5,667 bases of DNA from Firmicutes bacterium UBA3910. Its GTDB lineage: Bacteria; Bacillota; Limnochordia; Darwinibacteriales; Darwinibacteriaceae. How positions within the stretch are numbered: position 1 is the first letter of the stretch; the number at the start of each line of letters is the position of its first letter. The DNA is taken from NCBI GenBank assembly GCA_002391465.1, contig DGFC01000062.1:1-5667 (forward strand), read 5' to 3'. Made by a program: the position numbers and the translations under genes. Below the pieces are notes generated by a model. That model saw only the letters and a list, made by a program, of their open reading frames with translations, searched no databases and was not told the origin of the DNA. Below, one piece after another: positions 1 through 5,648 of this stretch.

Positions 1-4
1 TTAC

Positions 5-20
5 GCGCCATGCGTGGCGC
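5..20. other. Small perfect hairpin at the left edge
   Basis: GCGCCA (5-10) and TGGCGC (15-20) form a perfect 6-bp stem around a TGCG loop. It lies 11 bases from the larger terminator stem at 32-59, so the two hairpins are tandem. It could be part of a terminator for a gene or RNA off the left edge, or chance. Without the sequence to the left no role can be assigned. Confidence 0.35.
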
Positions 21-22
21 AC

Positions 23-67
23 AAGAAACGCGACCGCTCGGCCTTTCGGCCCAGCGGTCTTTTCTTT
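23..67. terminator. Bidirectional rho-independent terminator
   Basis: GACCGCT (32-38) pairs with AGCGGTC (53-59). One C/C mismatch follows, then an inner GGCC/GGCC stem (40-43 with 48-51). On the plus strand the stem is followed by TCTTTTCTTTG (59-69). On the minus strand the loop reads GAAA, a stable GNRA tetraloop, and the stem is followed by GCGTTTCTT. AAGAAA (23-28) is also complementary to TTTCTT (61-66). It lies 43 bases past the stop of the minus-strand small membrane gene, so it probably ends that operon and may also end a plus-strand unit entering from the left. Confidence 0.8.
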
Positions 68-109
68 GCAAAAGCCGGCTGAAAATGGACCATAAGTTCC
101 ATTGGGTTC

Positions 110-356
110 TCAAGCGTCCTCTTTACGTTCCGTCCGCACGTATTCCCGGACAGCTGCAATGAAATGTCCGATAAGCGTTCCCAGGCCAATGGTGGCCAAC
201 TGGATAAACATCACAGGAGACATAAACCAAACTTGGGTAAACGTCCAGAATCAGTGCTAGGATAACCACGAAGTACCCCCAACCCTTGCCATGCCAAAAA
301 CTAAAGAGAATTAACCCCATGATGATCAACTGATACGTCAATACTGCCGGTGTCAT
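110..356 (-). pseudogene. Frame-broken small three-helix membrane protein
   Basis: No family is recognised. Reading down from ATG at 356 gives a hydrophobic protein with two likely membrane segments (about residues 5-21 and 27-38, including GYFVVILALILD). The frame then runs into unlikely residues and stops at 123. From about position 242 the frame one base over gives a third membrane segment and a charged tail (FMSPVMFIQLATIGLGTLIG, then a tail ending in RTERKEDA) and stops with TGA at 112-110. Joined, the product is 81 residues, which fits one extra base. The second frame has TAG and TGA stops just upstream (TGA at 253-251), so the break lies between about 250 and 235, near the runs AAA (239-241) and GGG (235-237). 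GGAG (369-366) sits 9 bases before the ATG. The gene is 80 bases downstream of the 112-residue gene and probably co-transcribed with it. It may be a real pseudogene or a one-base assembly error. Confidence 0.6.
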
Positions 357-436
357 TCGTATCAACTCCGTTCTGTCCTGCTGTGATTGTTACCCCATCC
401 AGTAGTGGGGATATAAATGCTAAAAACGGTCTGTTC

Positions 437-775
437 TTAACCTTCCAGTTCCTTAATTATCTTCTTCTTCATTTCACTGGTTAGGGGATAACTCCGGATT
501 TTGTTGATGATCTCTTCCCGAGTGGTACCCTTCTTCTCCATCTCTGCGATACTTGCCATTAACAATTTTTCAAATCCATACTTCCCAATCCCATCACTGA
601 TTACCACCAATACACCCAAAGCCGCGATGCCACCCAACATGCCAAATGGACCGCCTAGTGCTGCCAATGCAGTGGTGATTGCAGCAGCGCCAGTCCAACC
701 TGTTGCCGCCATTGCCACCAGTAGAACTATACCCGGAACACCGAGCGCAACGATTTTCTGTACGAAATAATCCAT
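437..775 (-). CDS. Glycine/alanine-rich small membrane protein, function unknown
   Basis: The product is 112 residues and I cannot assign it to a characterised family. It starts at ATG 775, with AAGGGGG (789-783) 7 bases upstream, a good ribosome site. Residues 1-7 form a short polar start. Residues 8-38 are hydrophobic (GVPGIVLLVAMAATGWTGAA) and residues 39-60 form a second membrane stretch after a GGPFGMLGG turn. From 61 on (SDGIGKYGFEKLL) the protein becomes amphipathic, and it ends in a lysine/glutamate-rich helical tail (about 75-112) that should be cytoplasmic. The Gly/Ala-rich double helix loosely recalls channel-forming or bacteriocin-like small proteins, and the interferon-inducible ISG12/6-16 type of hydrophobic protein. 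That is only resemblance of composition. The next gene on this strand is another small membrane protein, so the two may act together. Confidence 0.8.
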   Translation of the reverse strand: MDYFVQKIVALGVPGIVLLVAMAATGWTGAAAITTALAALGGPFGMLGGIAALGVLVVISDGIGKYGFEKLLMASIAEMEKKGTTREEIINKIRSYPLTSEMKKKIIKELEG

Positions 776-780
776 ACCTT

Positions 781-913
781 TACCCCCTTACTGAATTCTG
801 TTTCATTCCAATTACTCCGAACTCTTCACGCTTGTAAAGTAAGTCGCGACAGTTCTACTTTTTCCCTGTTCATTTCAAGATGTTTTCCCCCCCTCCCAGC
901 CAGTAAGGGGGTA
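781..913. repeat. Perfect 13-bp inverted repeat in the divergent intergenic region
   Basis: TACCCCCTTACTG (781-793) is the exact reverse complement of CAGTAAGGGGGTA (901-913), with 107 bases between the arms. The left arm doubles as the ribosome site of the minus-strand 112-residue gene. The right arm faces the dehydrogenase but lies about 130 bases before its start. It could be a pair of regulator sites or half of a cruciform. A single 13-bp match somewhere in 5.6 kb is not improbable by chance, but both arms falling in one intergenic region makes it more notable. Confidence 0.5.
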
Positions 914-1031
914 CCGCAACCAGTTTGCTGTTGGCAGTCGGGGTTGCTACAAGGCAAAAACAGGAAAAGGGGTACCTGTGGAGAAAAAGCAACTATAGAG
1001 TATGGTTATAACAGGCTGTATTACACATTTT

Positions 1032-1036
1032 GGAGG
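1032..1036 (+). promoter_or_regulatory. Ribosome binding site that sets a GTG start
   Basis: GGAGG ends 7 bases before GTG 1044-1046. The longer frame from ATG 1002 adds 14 residues that do not look like the start of a Rossmann protein and has no comparable site upstream. The GTG is therefore the better start of the dehydrogenase. Confidence 0.85.
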
Positions 1037-1043
1037 TGTTTCT

Positions 1044-2183
1044 GTGCAATCCAAGGAAGTGCTTCGCTTTGGCATGGTAGGTGGCGGTTTGGGAGCATAT
1101 ATCGGGGATGTCCACCGCAAAGGGGCAACCTTTGATGATCAGGCCGAGCTTGTGGCGGGCTGCTTTTCCCGGGACTACGAGAAAACTCTGTCTACGGGGA
1201 AGGCATGGGGCGTTGACCCCGACCGACTTTACCGCACCGCTGATGAAATGGCAGAAAAAGAAGGGGCCAGAGAAGATGGTATAGATTTTGTGATCATCGC
1301 CACTCCCAACTACGCCCATTACAGCGCAGCTAAGGCCTTTTTGCAGAACGGAATACACGTTGTATGCGATAAACCACTGACCTTTACAGTGGAAGAAGCG
1401 GAAGAACTGAGGGATCTGGCTGAAAAGAACGGACTTCTCTTCTGCGTTACCTACGCCTATTCCCAGTGTGCCGCGGTTAAACAGGCACAGATGATGGTGA
1501 AAAACGGTGATTTGGGTGAGATCATCATGGTTTCAGCCGAGTATCCCCAGGGCTGGCTCGCACCGGAGGATGTGGGTAATCCTTGGCGTACGGATCCCAA
1601 GATGACCGGGATTTCCAACTGCGTAGGCGACATTGGCACCCATGTTGAGAACACCGTCTCCTACATCACCGGCCTGGAGATTGAGGAAGTATGCGCTCGC
1701 CTCGACAACTTTGGTGTAAATCGGACTTTGGATACCAACGCCATGATCATGGTCAAATACAAAAACGGTGCGGTCGGTAACTACTGGTGTTCCCAGGTGG
1801 CCATTGGTTATGACAATGCGTTGACTGTCCGGGTGTTTGGCACCAAAGGCAGCCTAGAATGGCGTCAGGAGGAGCCAGACTACCTGAAGGTGACCATGCT
1901 TGGTGGACCACAGCAGATTTGGAGCCGGGGCAACGATTATTTCTACCCAGAGGCGAAGGTCATGTCACGCATTGGCGCAGGCCACCCCGAAGGGTACTAT
2001 GAATCCTTTGCCAATCTCTATTTGAAATTCACCTCTGCCCTACTCAAGCTGAAACGGGGAGAAACACTGACCGAAGAGGATCTGGATTTCCCCGATGTCA
2101 AGGCTGGACTAAACGGGGTCAAATTCATCCATAGGTGTGTGGAAAGCTCCCAAAAAGGCTCGGTCTGGGTAAAATTTAATTAG
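1044..2183 (+). CDS. Gfo/Idh/MocA-family NAD(P)-dependent sugar oxidoreductase
   Basis: The product is 379 residues, normal for the family, which oxidises or reduces hydroxyl groups of sugars, inositols and glycosides with NAD(P) in the cytoplasm. Residues 8-21 carry the glycine-rich dinucleotide loop (RFGMVGGGLGAYIG) of an N-terminal Rossmann domain (about 1-125). ATPNYAHY (86-93) is the usual ATPN/H segment. CDKPL (108-112) is the family's [E/D]KP motif with the catalytic lysine at K110. The C-terminal alpha/beta domain has GDIGTH (195-200), where D196 and H200 match the family's active-site Asp and His. HPEGYYESFANLY (314-326) is typical of one sugar-dehydrogenase subgroup. The gene stands alone, with its own leader and a terminator 16 bases after its stop. 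The substrate cannot be read from sequence. A xylan- or glycoside-derived sugar is a guess from the nearby CE15 esterase and sugar importer. Confidence 0.93.
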   Translation: MQSKEVLRFGMVGGGLGAYIGDVHRKGATFDDQAELVAGCFSRDYEKTLSTGKAWGVDPDRLYRTADEMAEKEGAREDGIDFVIIATPNYAHYSAAKAFLQNGIHVVCDKPLTFTVEEAEELRDLAEKNGLLFCVTYAYSQCAAVKQAQMMVKNGDLGEIIMVSAEYPQGWLAPEDVGNPWRTDPKMTGISNCVGDIGTHVENTVSYITGLEIEEVCARLDNFGVNRTLDTNAMIMVKYKNGAVGNYWCSQVAIGYDNALTVRVFGTKGSLEWRQEEPDYLKVTMLGGPQQIWSRGNDYFYPEAKVMSRIGAGHPEGYYESFANLYLKFTSALLKLKRGETLTEEDLDFPDVKAGLNGVKFIHRCVESSQKGSVWVKFN

Positions 2184-2198
2184 GATGCTATCTCATAT

Positions 2199-2225
2199 AT
2201 GGGGCTGTGCTTCAGCCCCATTTTC
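2199..2225 (+). terminator. Rho-independent terminator after the dehydrogenase
   Basis: TGGGGCTG (2200-2207) pairs perfectly with CAGCCCCA (2213-2220) around a TGCTT loop. An A-T pair extends the base, and TTTTCTTG follows (2221-2228). It starts 16 bases after the dehydrogenase stop, so the next genes need their own promoter. Confidence 0.9.
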
Positions 2226-2375
2226 TTGTACTCAGTTAACTAACCACATTTGTGAGGAAAGGATTCTCTAAATCAAGCTGTCAAATTTCGCAGGATTGAT
2301 GCAGAGATGGTCTTTGTTCAATGAGGGGATAGACCGCTGAATAAGCAACCCCCATAAGGGAAAGGCGGAAAGAGG

Positions 2376-3010
2376 ATGAAGATCACAGTAATCACCGGTA
2401 CTGAAGTCAGGGGCTGTACCTATCACATCAAAGAGGCTTTTTTTGCAAGGCCTGGGGGGAAGGGAAGTCCATAACCGAGTACGTTCTGCCCAGAGATCTG
2501 CCTCATTTCTGCACTGGCTGCAAAACATGTTTTGTGAAGAGCGAAGAACTCTGCCCCCATGCCGATTATGTGCGGCCAATCTGGAACTCCATGCTGGAAG
2601 CTGATCTATTGGTGTTTGCATCGCCCGTGTACACCTTAAGAACTACTGCGGCTATGAAGGCTTTGCTGGATCACCTATGCGTGCATTGGATGGTACACAG
2701 GCCCGATGACAGGATGTTCCAGAAAAAAGCGGTGATTCTCACCAACGCCATTGGCTGGATTCAGGGAGGCGCACAGAAAGACATTGCCACAAGCCTAAAG
2801 TGGTTGGGTGTCTCCCAGGTCAAGAAGCTGGGAATTCCGCTCATGGAAGACGCGTTCTGGACGAAGTTGTCCGCTGGGAAACGCCAAAGCATAGGAGGAA
2901 AAACACTCTTTGCCATCACTAAGATGATGCACCAAGGGAGGGCAAGAAAAGAAAGCCCCCTGTCCGCTGACAACCAATACTGGCTGGACAAAGGATGGAT
3001 CAAATTGTGA
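2376..3010 (+). pseudogene. Iron-sulfur flavoprotein / NADPH-dependent FMN reductase-like gene, frame-broken
   Basis: This is a flavodoxin-fold redox protein that would transfer electrons in the cytoplasm. From ATG 2376 the first frame gives a good beta-strand and FMN phosphate loop (MKITVITGTEVRGCTYH) but hits TAA at 2472-2474. Two small shifts restore the family sequence: one extra T in the T7 run at 2438-2444 opens FLQGLGGREV, and one extra C at 2469-2470 opens ITEYVLPRDLPHFC, which then runs to the stop at 3010. The repaired product is 210 residues, the usual size. A single missing base would also restore frame, with a poorer match. In repaired numbering, cysteines 45, 48, 51 and 59 form CX2CX2CX7C, the compact cluster motif of methanogen Isf. 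SPVY (82-85) is the flavin-ring segment, followed by MKALLDH. The long intact frame from GTG 2534 lacks the FMN loop and is not a full gene. No convincing promoter is seen in 2226-2375; purine-rich GGAAAGGCGGAAAGAGG leads directly into the ATG. Confidence 0.75.
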
Positions 3011-3093
3011 GCTACGGCCCTATCAGTCACTAAACCCCAAGCGAACTCTACGGTATGTCAACGGACGCAGCGCCTCTAAGTAGGAAATTACCT

Positions 3094-3123
3094 GGGCCTT
3101 TGCACATTGCAAAAGGAAAGCCC
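3094..3123. other. Imperfect hairpin between flavoprotein and esterase genes
   Basis: CCTTTGCA (3097-3104) pairs with TGCAAAAGG (3108-3116) apart from one bulged A, around a CAT loop. GGG (3094-3096) can pair with CCC (3121-3123). There is no T run after it, so it is a poor terminator. It lies about 45 bases upstream of the esterase start and could be an operator or a leader structure. The rest of 3011-3155 shows nothing I can support, and no clear promoter. Confidence 0.3.
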
Positions 3124-3155
3124 CTCTTGGGAGAGAAGTGATAGTGTAAACTATG

Positions 3156-3161
3156 AGGAGG
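3156..3161 (+). promoter_or_regulatory. Ribosome binding site that sets a TTG start
   Basis: AGGAGG lies 6 bases before TTG 3168-3170. The alternative ATG at 3153 overlaps this site and its nearest purine-rich stretch (GGGAG, 3129-3133) is 19 bases away, too far. The TTG start also gives a cleaner signal peptide beginning MDYKPFLLAVVV. Confidence 0.75.
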
Positions 3162-3167
3162 GAGTCC

Positions 3168-4442
3168 TTGGATTATAAGCCATTCTTGCTTGCGGTGGTC
3201 GTTTTTGCCCTAATTGTGTCTCCTATCTTCACAAGTGAGGTGTCAGCAGTGTTCGATGCAAGTGATCTAATCAGCGTTGAGGATTTACCAAGGAATGAGG
3301 CCTTAACCGATCCGTTTACCTTTTTTAACGGCGACAAAGTGAACTCTCCGGCCGAGTGGCAAGAACGGGCGGAAGAATTGAGAAGGCTTTATCAGTATTA
3401 CATGTACGGCGTGTGGCCCGATTCATCCCTGGAAAATGTAAGCTACAGCATTGAGGGAAACACCATGAACATTACAGTGGAAAGGGATGGCAGACAGGCT
3501 AGTTTCCCTGTCACGGTTAGCGTACCTGATCCAGACAAGGTGCCCATGCCCGAAGGTGGATACCCAGTAGTCATTGCCTTTCTCATGTTAGCCCAAACGG
3601 AGTACGCTAACGATCGGGGATACGCAGTAATAACCATCAACACCATACCCATTGCTAAGGATGATCTATCCCGTTCCGGGGTGTTTTATGACTTATACCC
3701 CTACGGTCAAACCTGGGAAGAACAGACAGGCGTGCTGATGGCCTGGGCCTGGAGCATGAGTAAAGTGATTGATGCGTTAGAAGGCGGCGCTGGAGCAGAA
3801 CTGAACATAAACCCTGACCAGAGCATCGTTACCGGGGTTTCCCGTTGGGGCAAGGCAGCAGCGGTGGCTGGAGCCTTTGATCAGCGCATCAAGGTAACGG
3901 TACCCGCCTGTTCAGGTGCCGGCGGCATGGCTGCTTTTCGCTACATATCCGAGGGCAAAACCTATAACTACTCTTCCATTGGTGAAACCCAGCCGTACAA
4001 AATGACTGCCAATGAGCCGTTAGGCAGCCTGCAGTCAACCGCAGAGCGTCAATGGTTCAATGACAACTTCCGTAAATTCAGGGATGTGAACAACCTACCC
4101 TTCGATCAGCATCTGCTGGCCGCTCTCTGCGCAGAGCCAGGCAGATATCTCTTCATCACCGGGTCTTATATGTACGAGGATTGGACCAATCCTCCCAGTA
4201 TGTTCCTGACCTACTTAGCCGCACGGCAGATCTACGATTTCCTTGGACTGCGTGATAACATCGCAGTCCGCATGCACAGAGACGGACACATGGTTACAGA
4301 TGCAGATATGGTTATTCTCCTCGATTACTGCGATTACCACTTCTACGGCAAGGACGTAGAAAGCGACTTAACACAGCTAACAACCAGCCTGTATCTAGAA
4401 CCCGATAACCTGGATCCTGCTTGGAAGCCCTATCTGGACTAG
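3168..4442 (+). CDS. Secreted CE15-type glucuronoyl methylesterase
   Basis: The family cleaves the ester between 4-O-methylglucuronic acid of xylan and lignin alcohols. The product is 424 residues from TTG 3168. Residues 1-28 form a signal peptide (KPFLLAVVVFALIVSP, likely cut after SEVSA), without a lipobox. YMYGVWP (78-84) matches the conserved N-terminal segment. GVSRWGK (223-229) is the CE15 nucleophile elbow with Ser225. SGAGG (249-253) follows, then LPFDQHLLAAL (310-320), a family hallmark. EDW (337-339) is the likely acid loop, with Asp338. DGHMVTDADM (372-381) carries the catalytic His374. In fungal enzymes the residue before SGAGG is a catalytic glutamate; here it is Cys248, so Asp338 probably completes the triad. 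The fold is an alpha/beta hydrolase, and no carbohydrate-binding module is present. The gene is 157 bases after the broken flavoprotein gene and convergent with a sugar importer operon. An esterase acting on another uronic-acid ester is possible; family assignment is firm, exact substrate is inferred. Confidence 0.88.
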   Translation: MDYKPFLLAVVVFALIVSPIFTSEVSAVFDASDLISVEDLPRNEALTDPFTFFNGDKVNSPAEWQERAEELRRLYQYYMYGVWPDSSLENVSYSIEGNTMNITVERDGRQASFPVTVSVPDPDKVPMPEGGYPVVIAFLMLAQTEYANDRGYAVITINTIPIAKDDLSRSGVFYDLYPYGQTWEEQTGVLMAWAWSMSKVIDALEGGAGAELNINPDQSIVTGVSRWGKAAAVAGAFDQRIKVTVPACSGAGGMAAFRYISEGKTYNYSSIGETQPYKMTANEPLGSLQSTAERQWFNDNFRKFRDVNNLPFDQHLLAALCAEPGRYLFITGSYMYEDWTNPPSMFLTYLAARQIYDFLGLRDNIAVRMHRDGHMVTDADMVILLDYCDYHFYGKDVESDLTQLTTSLYLEPDNLDPAWKPYLD

Positions 4443-4465
4443 GTCCGAAATTTTCCCCAATTAAC

Positions 4466-4497
4466 AAGAGGCAGTCACGGAAATGACTGCCTCTTTC
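4466..4497. terminator. Convergent terminator hairpin
   Basis: AAGAGGCAGTCA (4466-4477) and TGACTGCCTCTT (4484-4495) form a perfect 12-bp stem with loop CGGAAA. It lies 24 bases after the esterase stop and 37 bases after the minus-strand permease stop, so it can serve both. The T run is short on the plus strand (CTCTTTC) and absent on the minus strand, so termination may be better for the esterase than for the permease. Confidence 0.75.
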
Positions 4498-4531
4498 ATG
4501 TCGGTACATCCCAACAAATCTAAGCTAATAT

Positions 4532-5623
4532 CTACCCCTGATTCTCAACCTTTTCCTTGTCCTGTGATCTCAGCCAGGTGGGGAGAGCAAGTTTGAACCT
4601 AGTGCTGCCCCGCAGGGACATTACTATGCTCTGCAGCACAATGAAGACATAGAGCAACAGTCCGCTCACGATTGCCTGCAAGTTAGATTGGACACCGGCG
4701 GCCCGAATCAGTTCATTGATAGTCAAAAGGGTCATGGTGCCGATGGGTGCGCCCAGCAGGTTCCCCACACCGCCGCTGAGCATGATACCGCCCATTACAT
4801 TGGAGGCAATTGCCTTCATTTCAAACAACGCCCCGTTGCCAATGTTTCCGGCGCCTGTTGTCATGAGGAAGACAAAGCCAGAAATCCCGGCGGTCAAGCC
4901 GCAGAGTACGTAGGTTAAAAAGATAGTTCTCTTCACGTTAATCCCAAGCATGCGGGCGCTCTGGCGATTGCCGCCCACAGCGTAAACATTGCGCCCAAAA
5001 CGCGACCACTTCATGAGTATGAAGTAGAGGACCACAAGGACTAACACAACGATAACGCCCGGTTTTATTTCACACGGAATGAAAATACCAAGCCTGTTTA
5101 CAGTGCCCAGCCAAGGTATCTCGATTGTATAACTCCGCAGGGCAACAAAAGCAGGATTGGTTACGTTAAGCGGCTCCTTGTGCAGGGTTGTGAGCATGCC
5201 CTGGGCGAAAAACATACCAGCCAGAGTGATGATAAAGGGCTGGATCTCAAGGTAGGCAATGAGAAATCCATGCACAATGCCAAAGGCAAGCCCGATGCCC
5301 AATGCTAGTAACAGAGAGCCAAAAATACTTCCCGTTCCATACTGCAGCAGCATGGCACAGGCCATCGTGACCAGACCGCAGACAGCGCCTACGGAAATGT
5401 CGATGCCGCCGCCGATCATTACAACACAGAGGCCTAGCGTAACGATGAAAAGCGCAGCGTTATAATTAAACAAGTCAAAGAAGGTCTGAAACTGCCGGAA
5501 ACTAACGGGAAAACTGATTATGGCAATCCCATACATCAGGACAAAGATAATCCCGGCAATGATAAACAGCAGCGTCGAATTCGACATTCTTGTTTTTGGT
5601 TTGCTTCTGTCCAGTGGTCTCAT
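4532..5623 (-). CDS. Sugar ABC transporter permease, YjfF/RbsC type
   Basis: This is an inner-membrane subunit of a CUT2-type (ribose/galactofuranose-like) importer that forms half of the sugar channel. The product is 363 residues, about 30 longer than E. coli YjfF, with a charged N-terminus (1-14) and about eight to ten membrane segments. GGGIDISVGA (71-80) is the signature of this permease family. IQPFIITLAGMFF (127-139) closely resembles the YjfF segment. FGRNVYAVGGNRQSARMLGI (209-228) is the cytoplasmic loop that docks the ATPase, and GGIMLSGGVGNLLGAPIG (278-295) is also conserved. The start is ATG 5623 with AAGGAG 8 bases upstream. Longer reading to the window end runs into adapter sequence and is false. 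No binding protein or ATPase is in the window; they would lie upstream, beyond the right edge. Family assignment is firm, the YjfF subgroup likely, and the sugar unknown. Confidence 0.92.
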   Translation of the reverse strand: MRPLDRSKPKTRMSNSTLLFIIAGIIFVLMYGIAIISFPVSFRQFQTFFDLFNYNAALFIVTLGLCVVMIGGGIDISVGAVCGLVTMACAMLLQYGTGSIFGSLLLALGIGLAFGIVHGFLIAYLEIQPFIITLAGMFFAQGMLTTLHKEPLNVTNPAFVALRSYTIEIPWLGTVNRLGIFIPCEIKPGVIVVLVLVVLYFILMKWSRFGRNVYAVGGNRQSARMLGINVKRTIFLTYVLCGLTAGISGFVFLMTTGAGNIGNGALFEMKAIASNVMGGIMLSGGVGNLLGAPIGTMTLLTINELIRAAGVQSNLQAIVSGLLLYVFIVLQSIVMSLRGSTRFKLALPTWLRSQDKEKVENQG

Positions 5624-5625
5624 GA

Positions 5626-5648
5626 TTACTTCTCCTTCTTCGCAGAAC
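5626..5648 (-). CDS. Possible C-terminal end of the upstream transporter gene (partial)
   Basis: In one frame the last genomic bases read SAKKEK and then TAA at 5628-5626, leaving two bases before the permease ATG. A lysine-rich tail and such tight spacing are common between paired permease genes (YtfT then YjfF) in these operons. Only six codons are visible, so this is inference from spacing and expected gene order. Confidence 0.35.
5632..5637 (-). promoter_or_regulatory. Ribosome binding site of the permease
   Basis: On the minus strand AAGGAG (5637-5632) ends 8 bases before ATG 5623-5621. It fixes the permease start and rules out the longer frame that begins in the adapter. It overlaps the presumed end of the upstream gene, suggesting translational coupling. 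Confidence 0.85.

Larger units (their letters stand above)
776..1043. promoter_or_regulatory. Divergent intergenic region
   Basis: It separates the minus-strand 112-residue gene from the plus-strand dehydrogenase, so promoters for both should lie here. No strong consensus promoter is visible. On the minus strand TTTACA (838-833) has an 18-base gap to a poor TAATTG (814-809). On the plus strand TATAAC (1007-1012) resembles a -10 box, but no -35 box lies at the right distance. Possible operators are the 8-bp palindromes GTCGCGAC (843-850) and GTTATAAC (1005-1012). GTCGCGAC lies inside a longer imperfect hairpin (AAAGTA 836-841 with TACTTT 856-861). GCAACC (916-921) pairs with GGTTGC (942-947). 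AAGGGGTACC-like words occur at 906-915 and 967-976. A C7 run lies at 887-893. Confidence 0.4.

Noticed and set aside
1..189. Minus-strand open frame of 62 codons at the left edge
   Set aside because: It runs through the terminator hairpin, overlaps the end of the frame-broken membrane gene, has no good ribosome site and a composition unlike a real protein.
235..250. Programmed frameshift as explanation for the broken small membrane gene
   Set aside because: No recognisable slippery site or downstream pseudoknot is visible. A mutation or sequencing error is simpler.
393..410. Hairpin CCCCA/TGGGG between the two small membrane genes as a terminator
   Set aside because: The stem is only 5 bp and no T run follows on the minus strand. 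It may be a weak structure but is not a supported terminator.
881..911. G-quadruplex from the C7/CCC runs and nearby G5 run
   Set aside because: The G runs are on opposite strands and too few on either one to form a four-tract quadruplex.
925..1009. Short plus-strand frame (28 codons from TTG 925) preceded by CAGTAAGGGGG, a possible leader peptide
   Set aside because: The ribosome-site spacing is only fair, the start is weak and the peptide has no attenuator-like features. A chance frame is more likely.
2299..2340. Tiny plus-strand frame (ATG 2299, 13 codons) before the flavoprotein
   Set aside because: Too short, weak ribosome site and no regulatory repeat codons. Nothing supports a leader peptide.
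2268..2621. Minus-strand frame of 117 codons over the flavoprotein start
   Set aside because: The plus strand here encodes recognisable flavoprotein motifs, so this is their antisense shadow. There is no ribosome site or family resemblance.
4688..4918. Plus-strand frames inside the permease gene
   Set aside because: They are antisense shadows of a well-conserved transporter reading frame.
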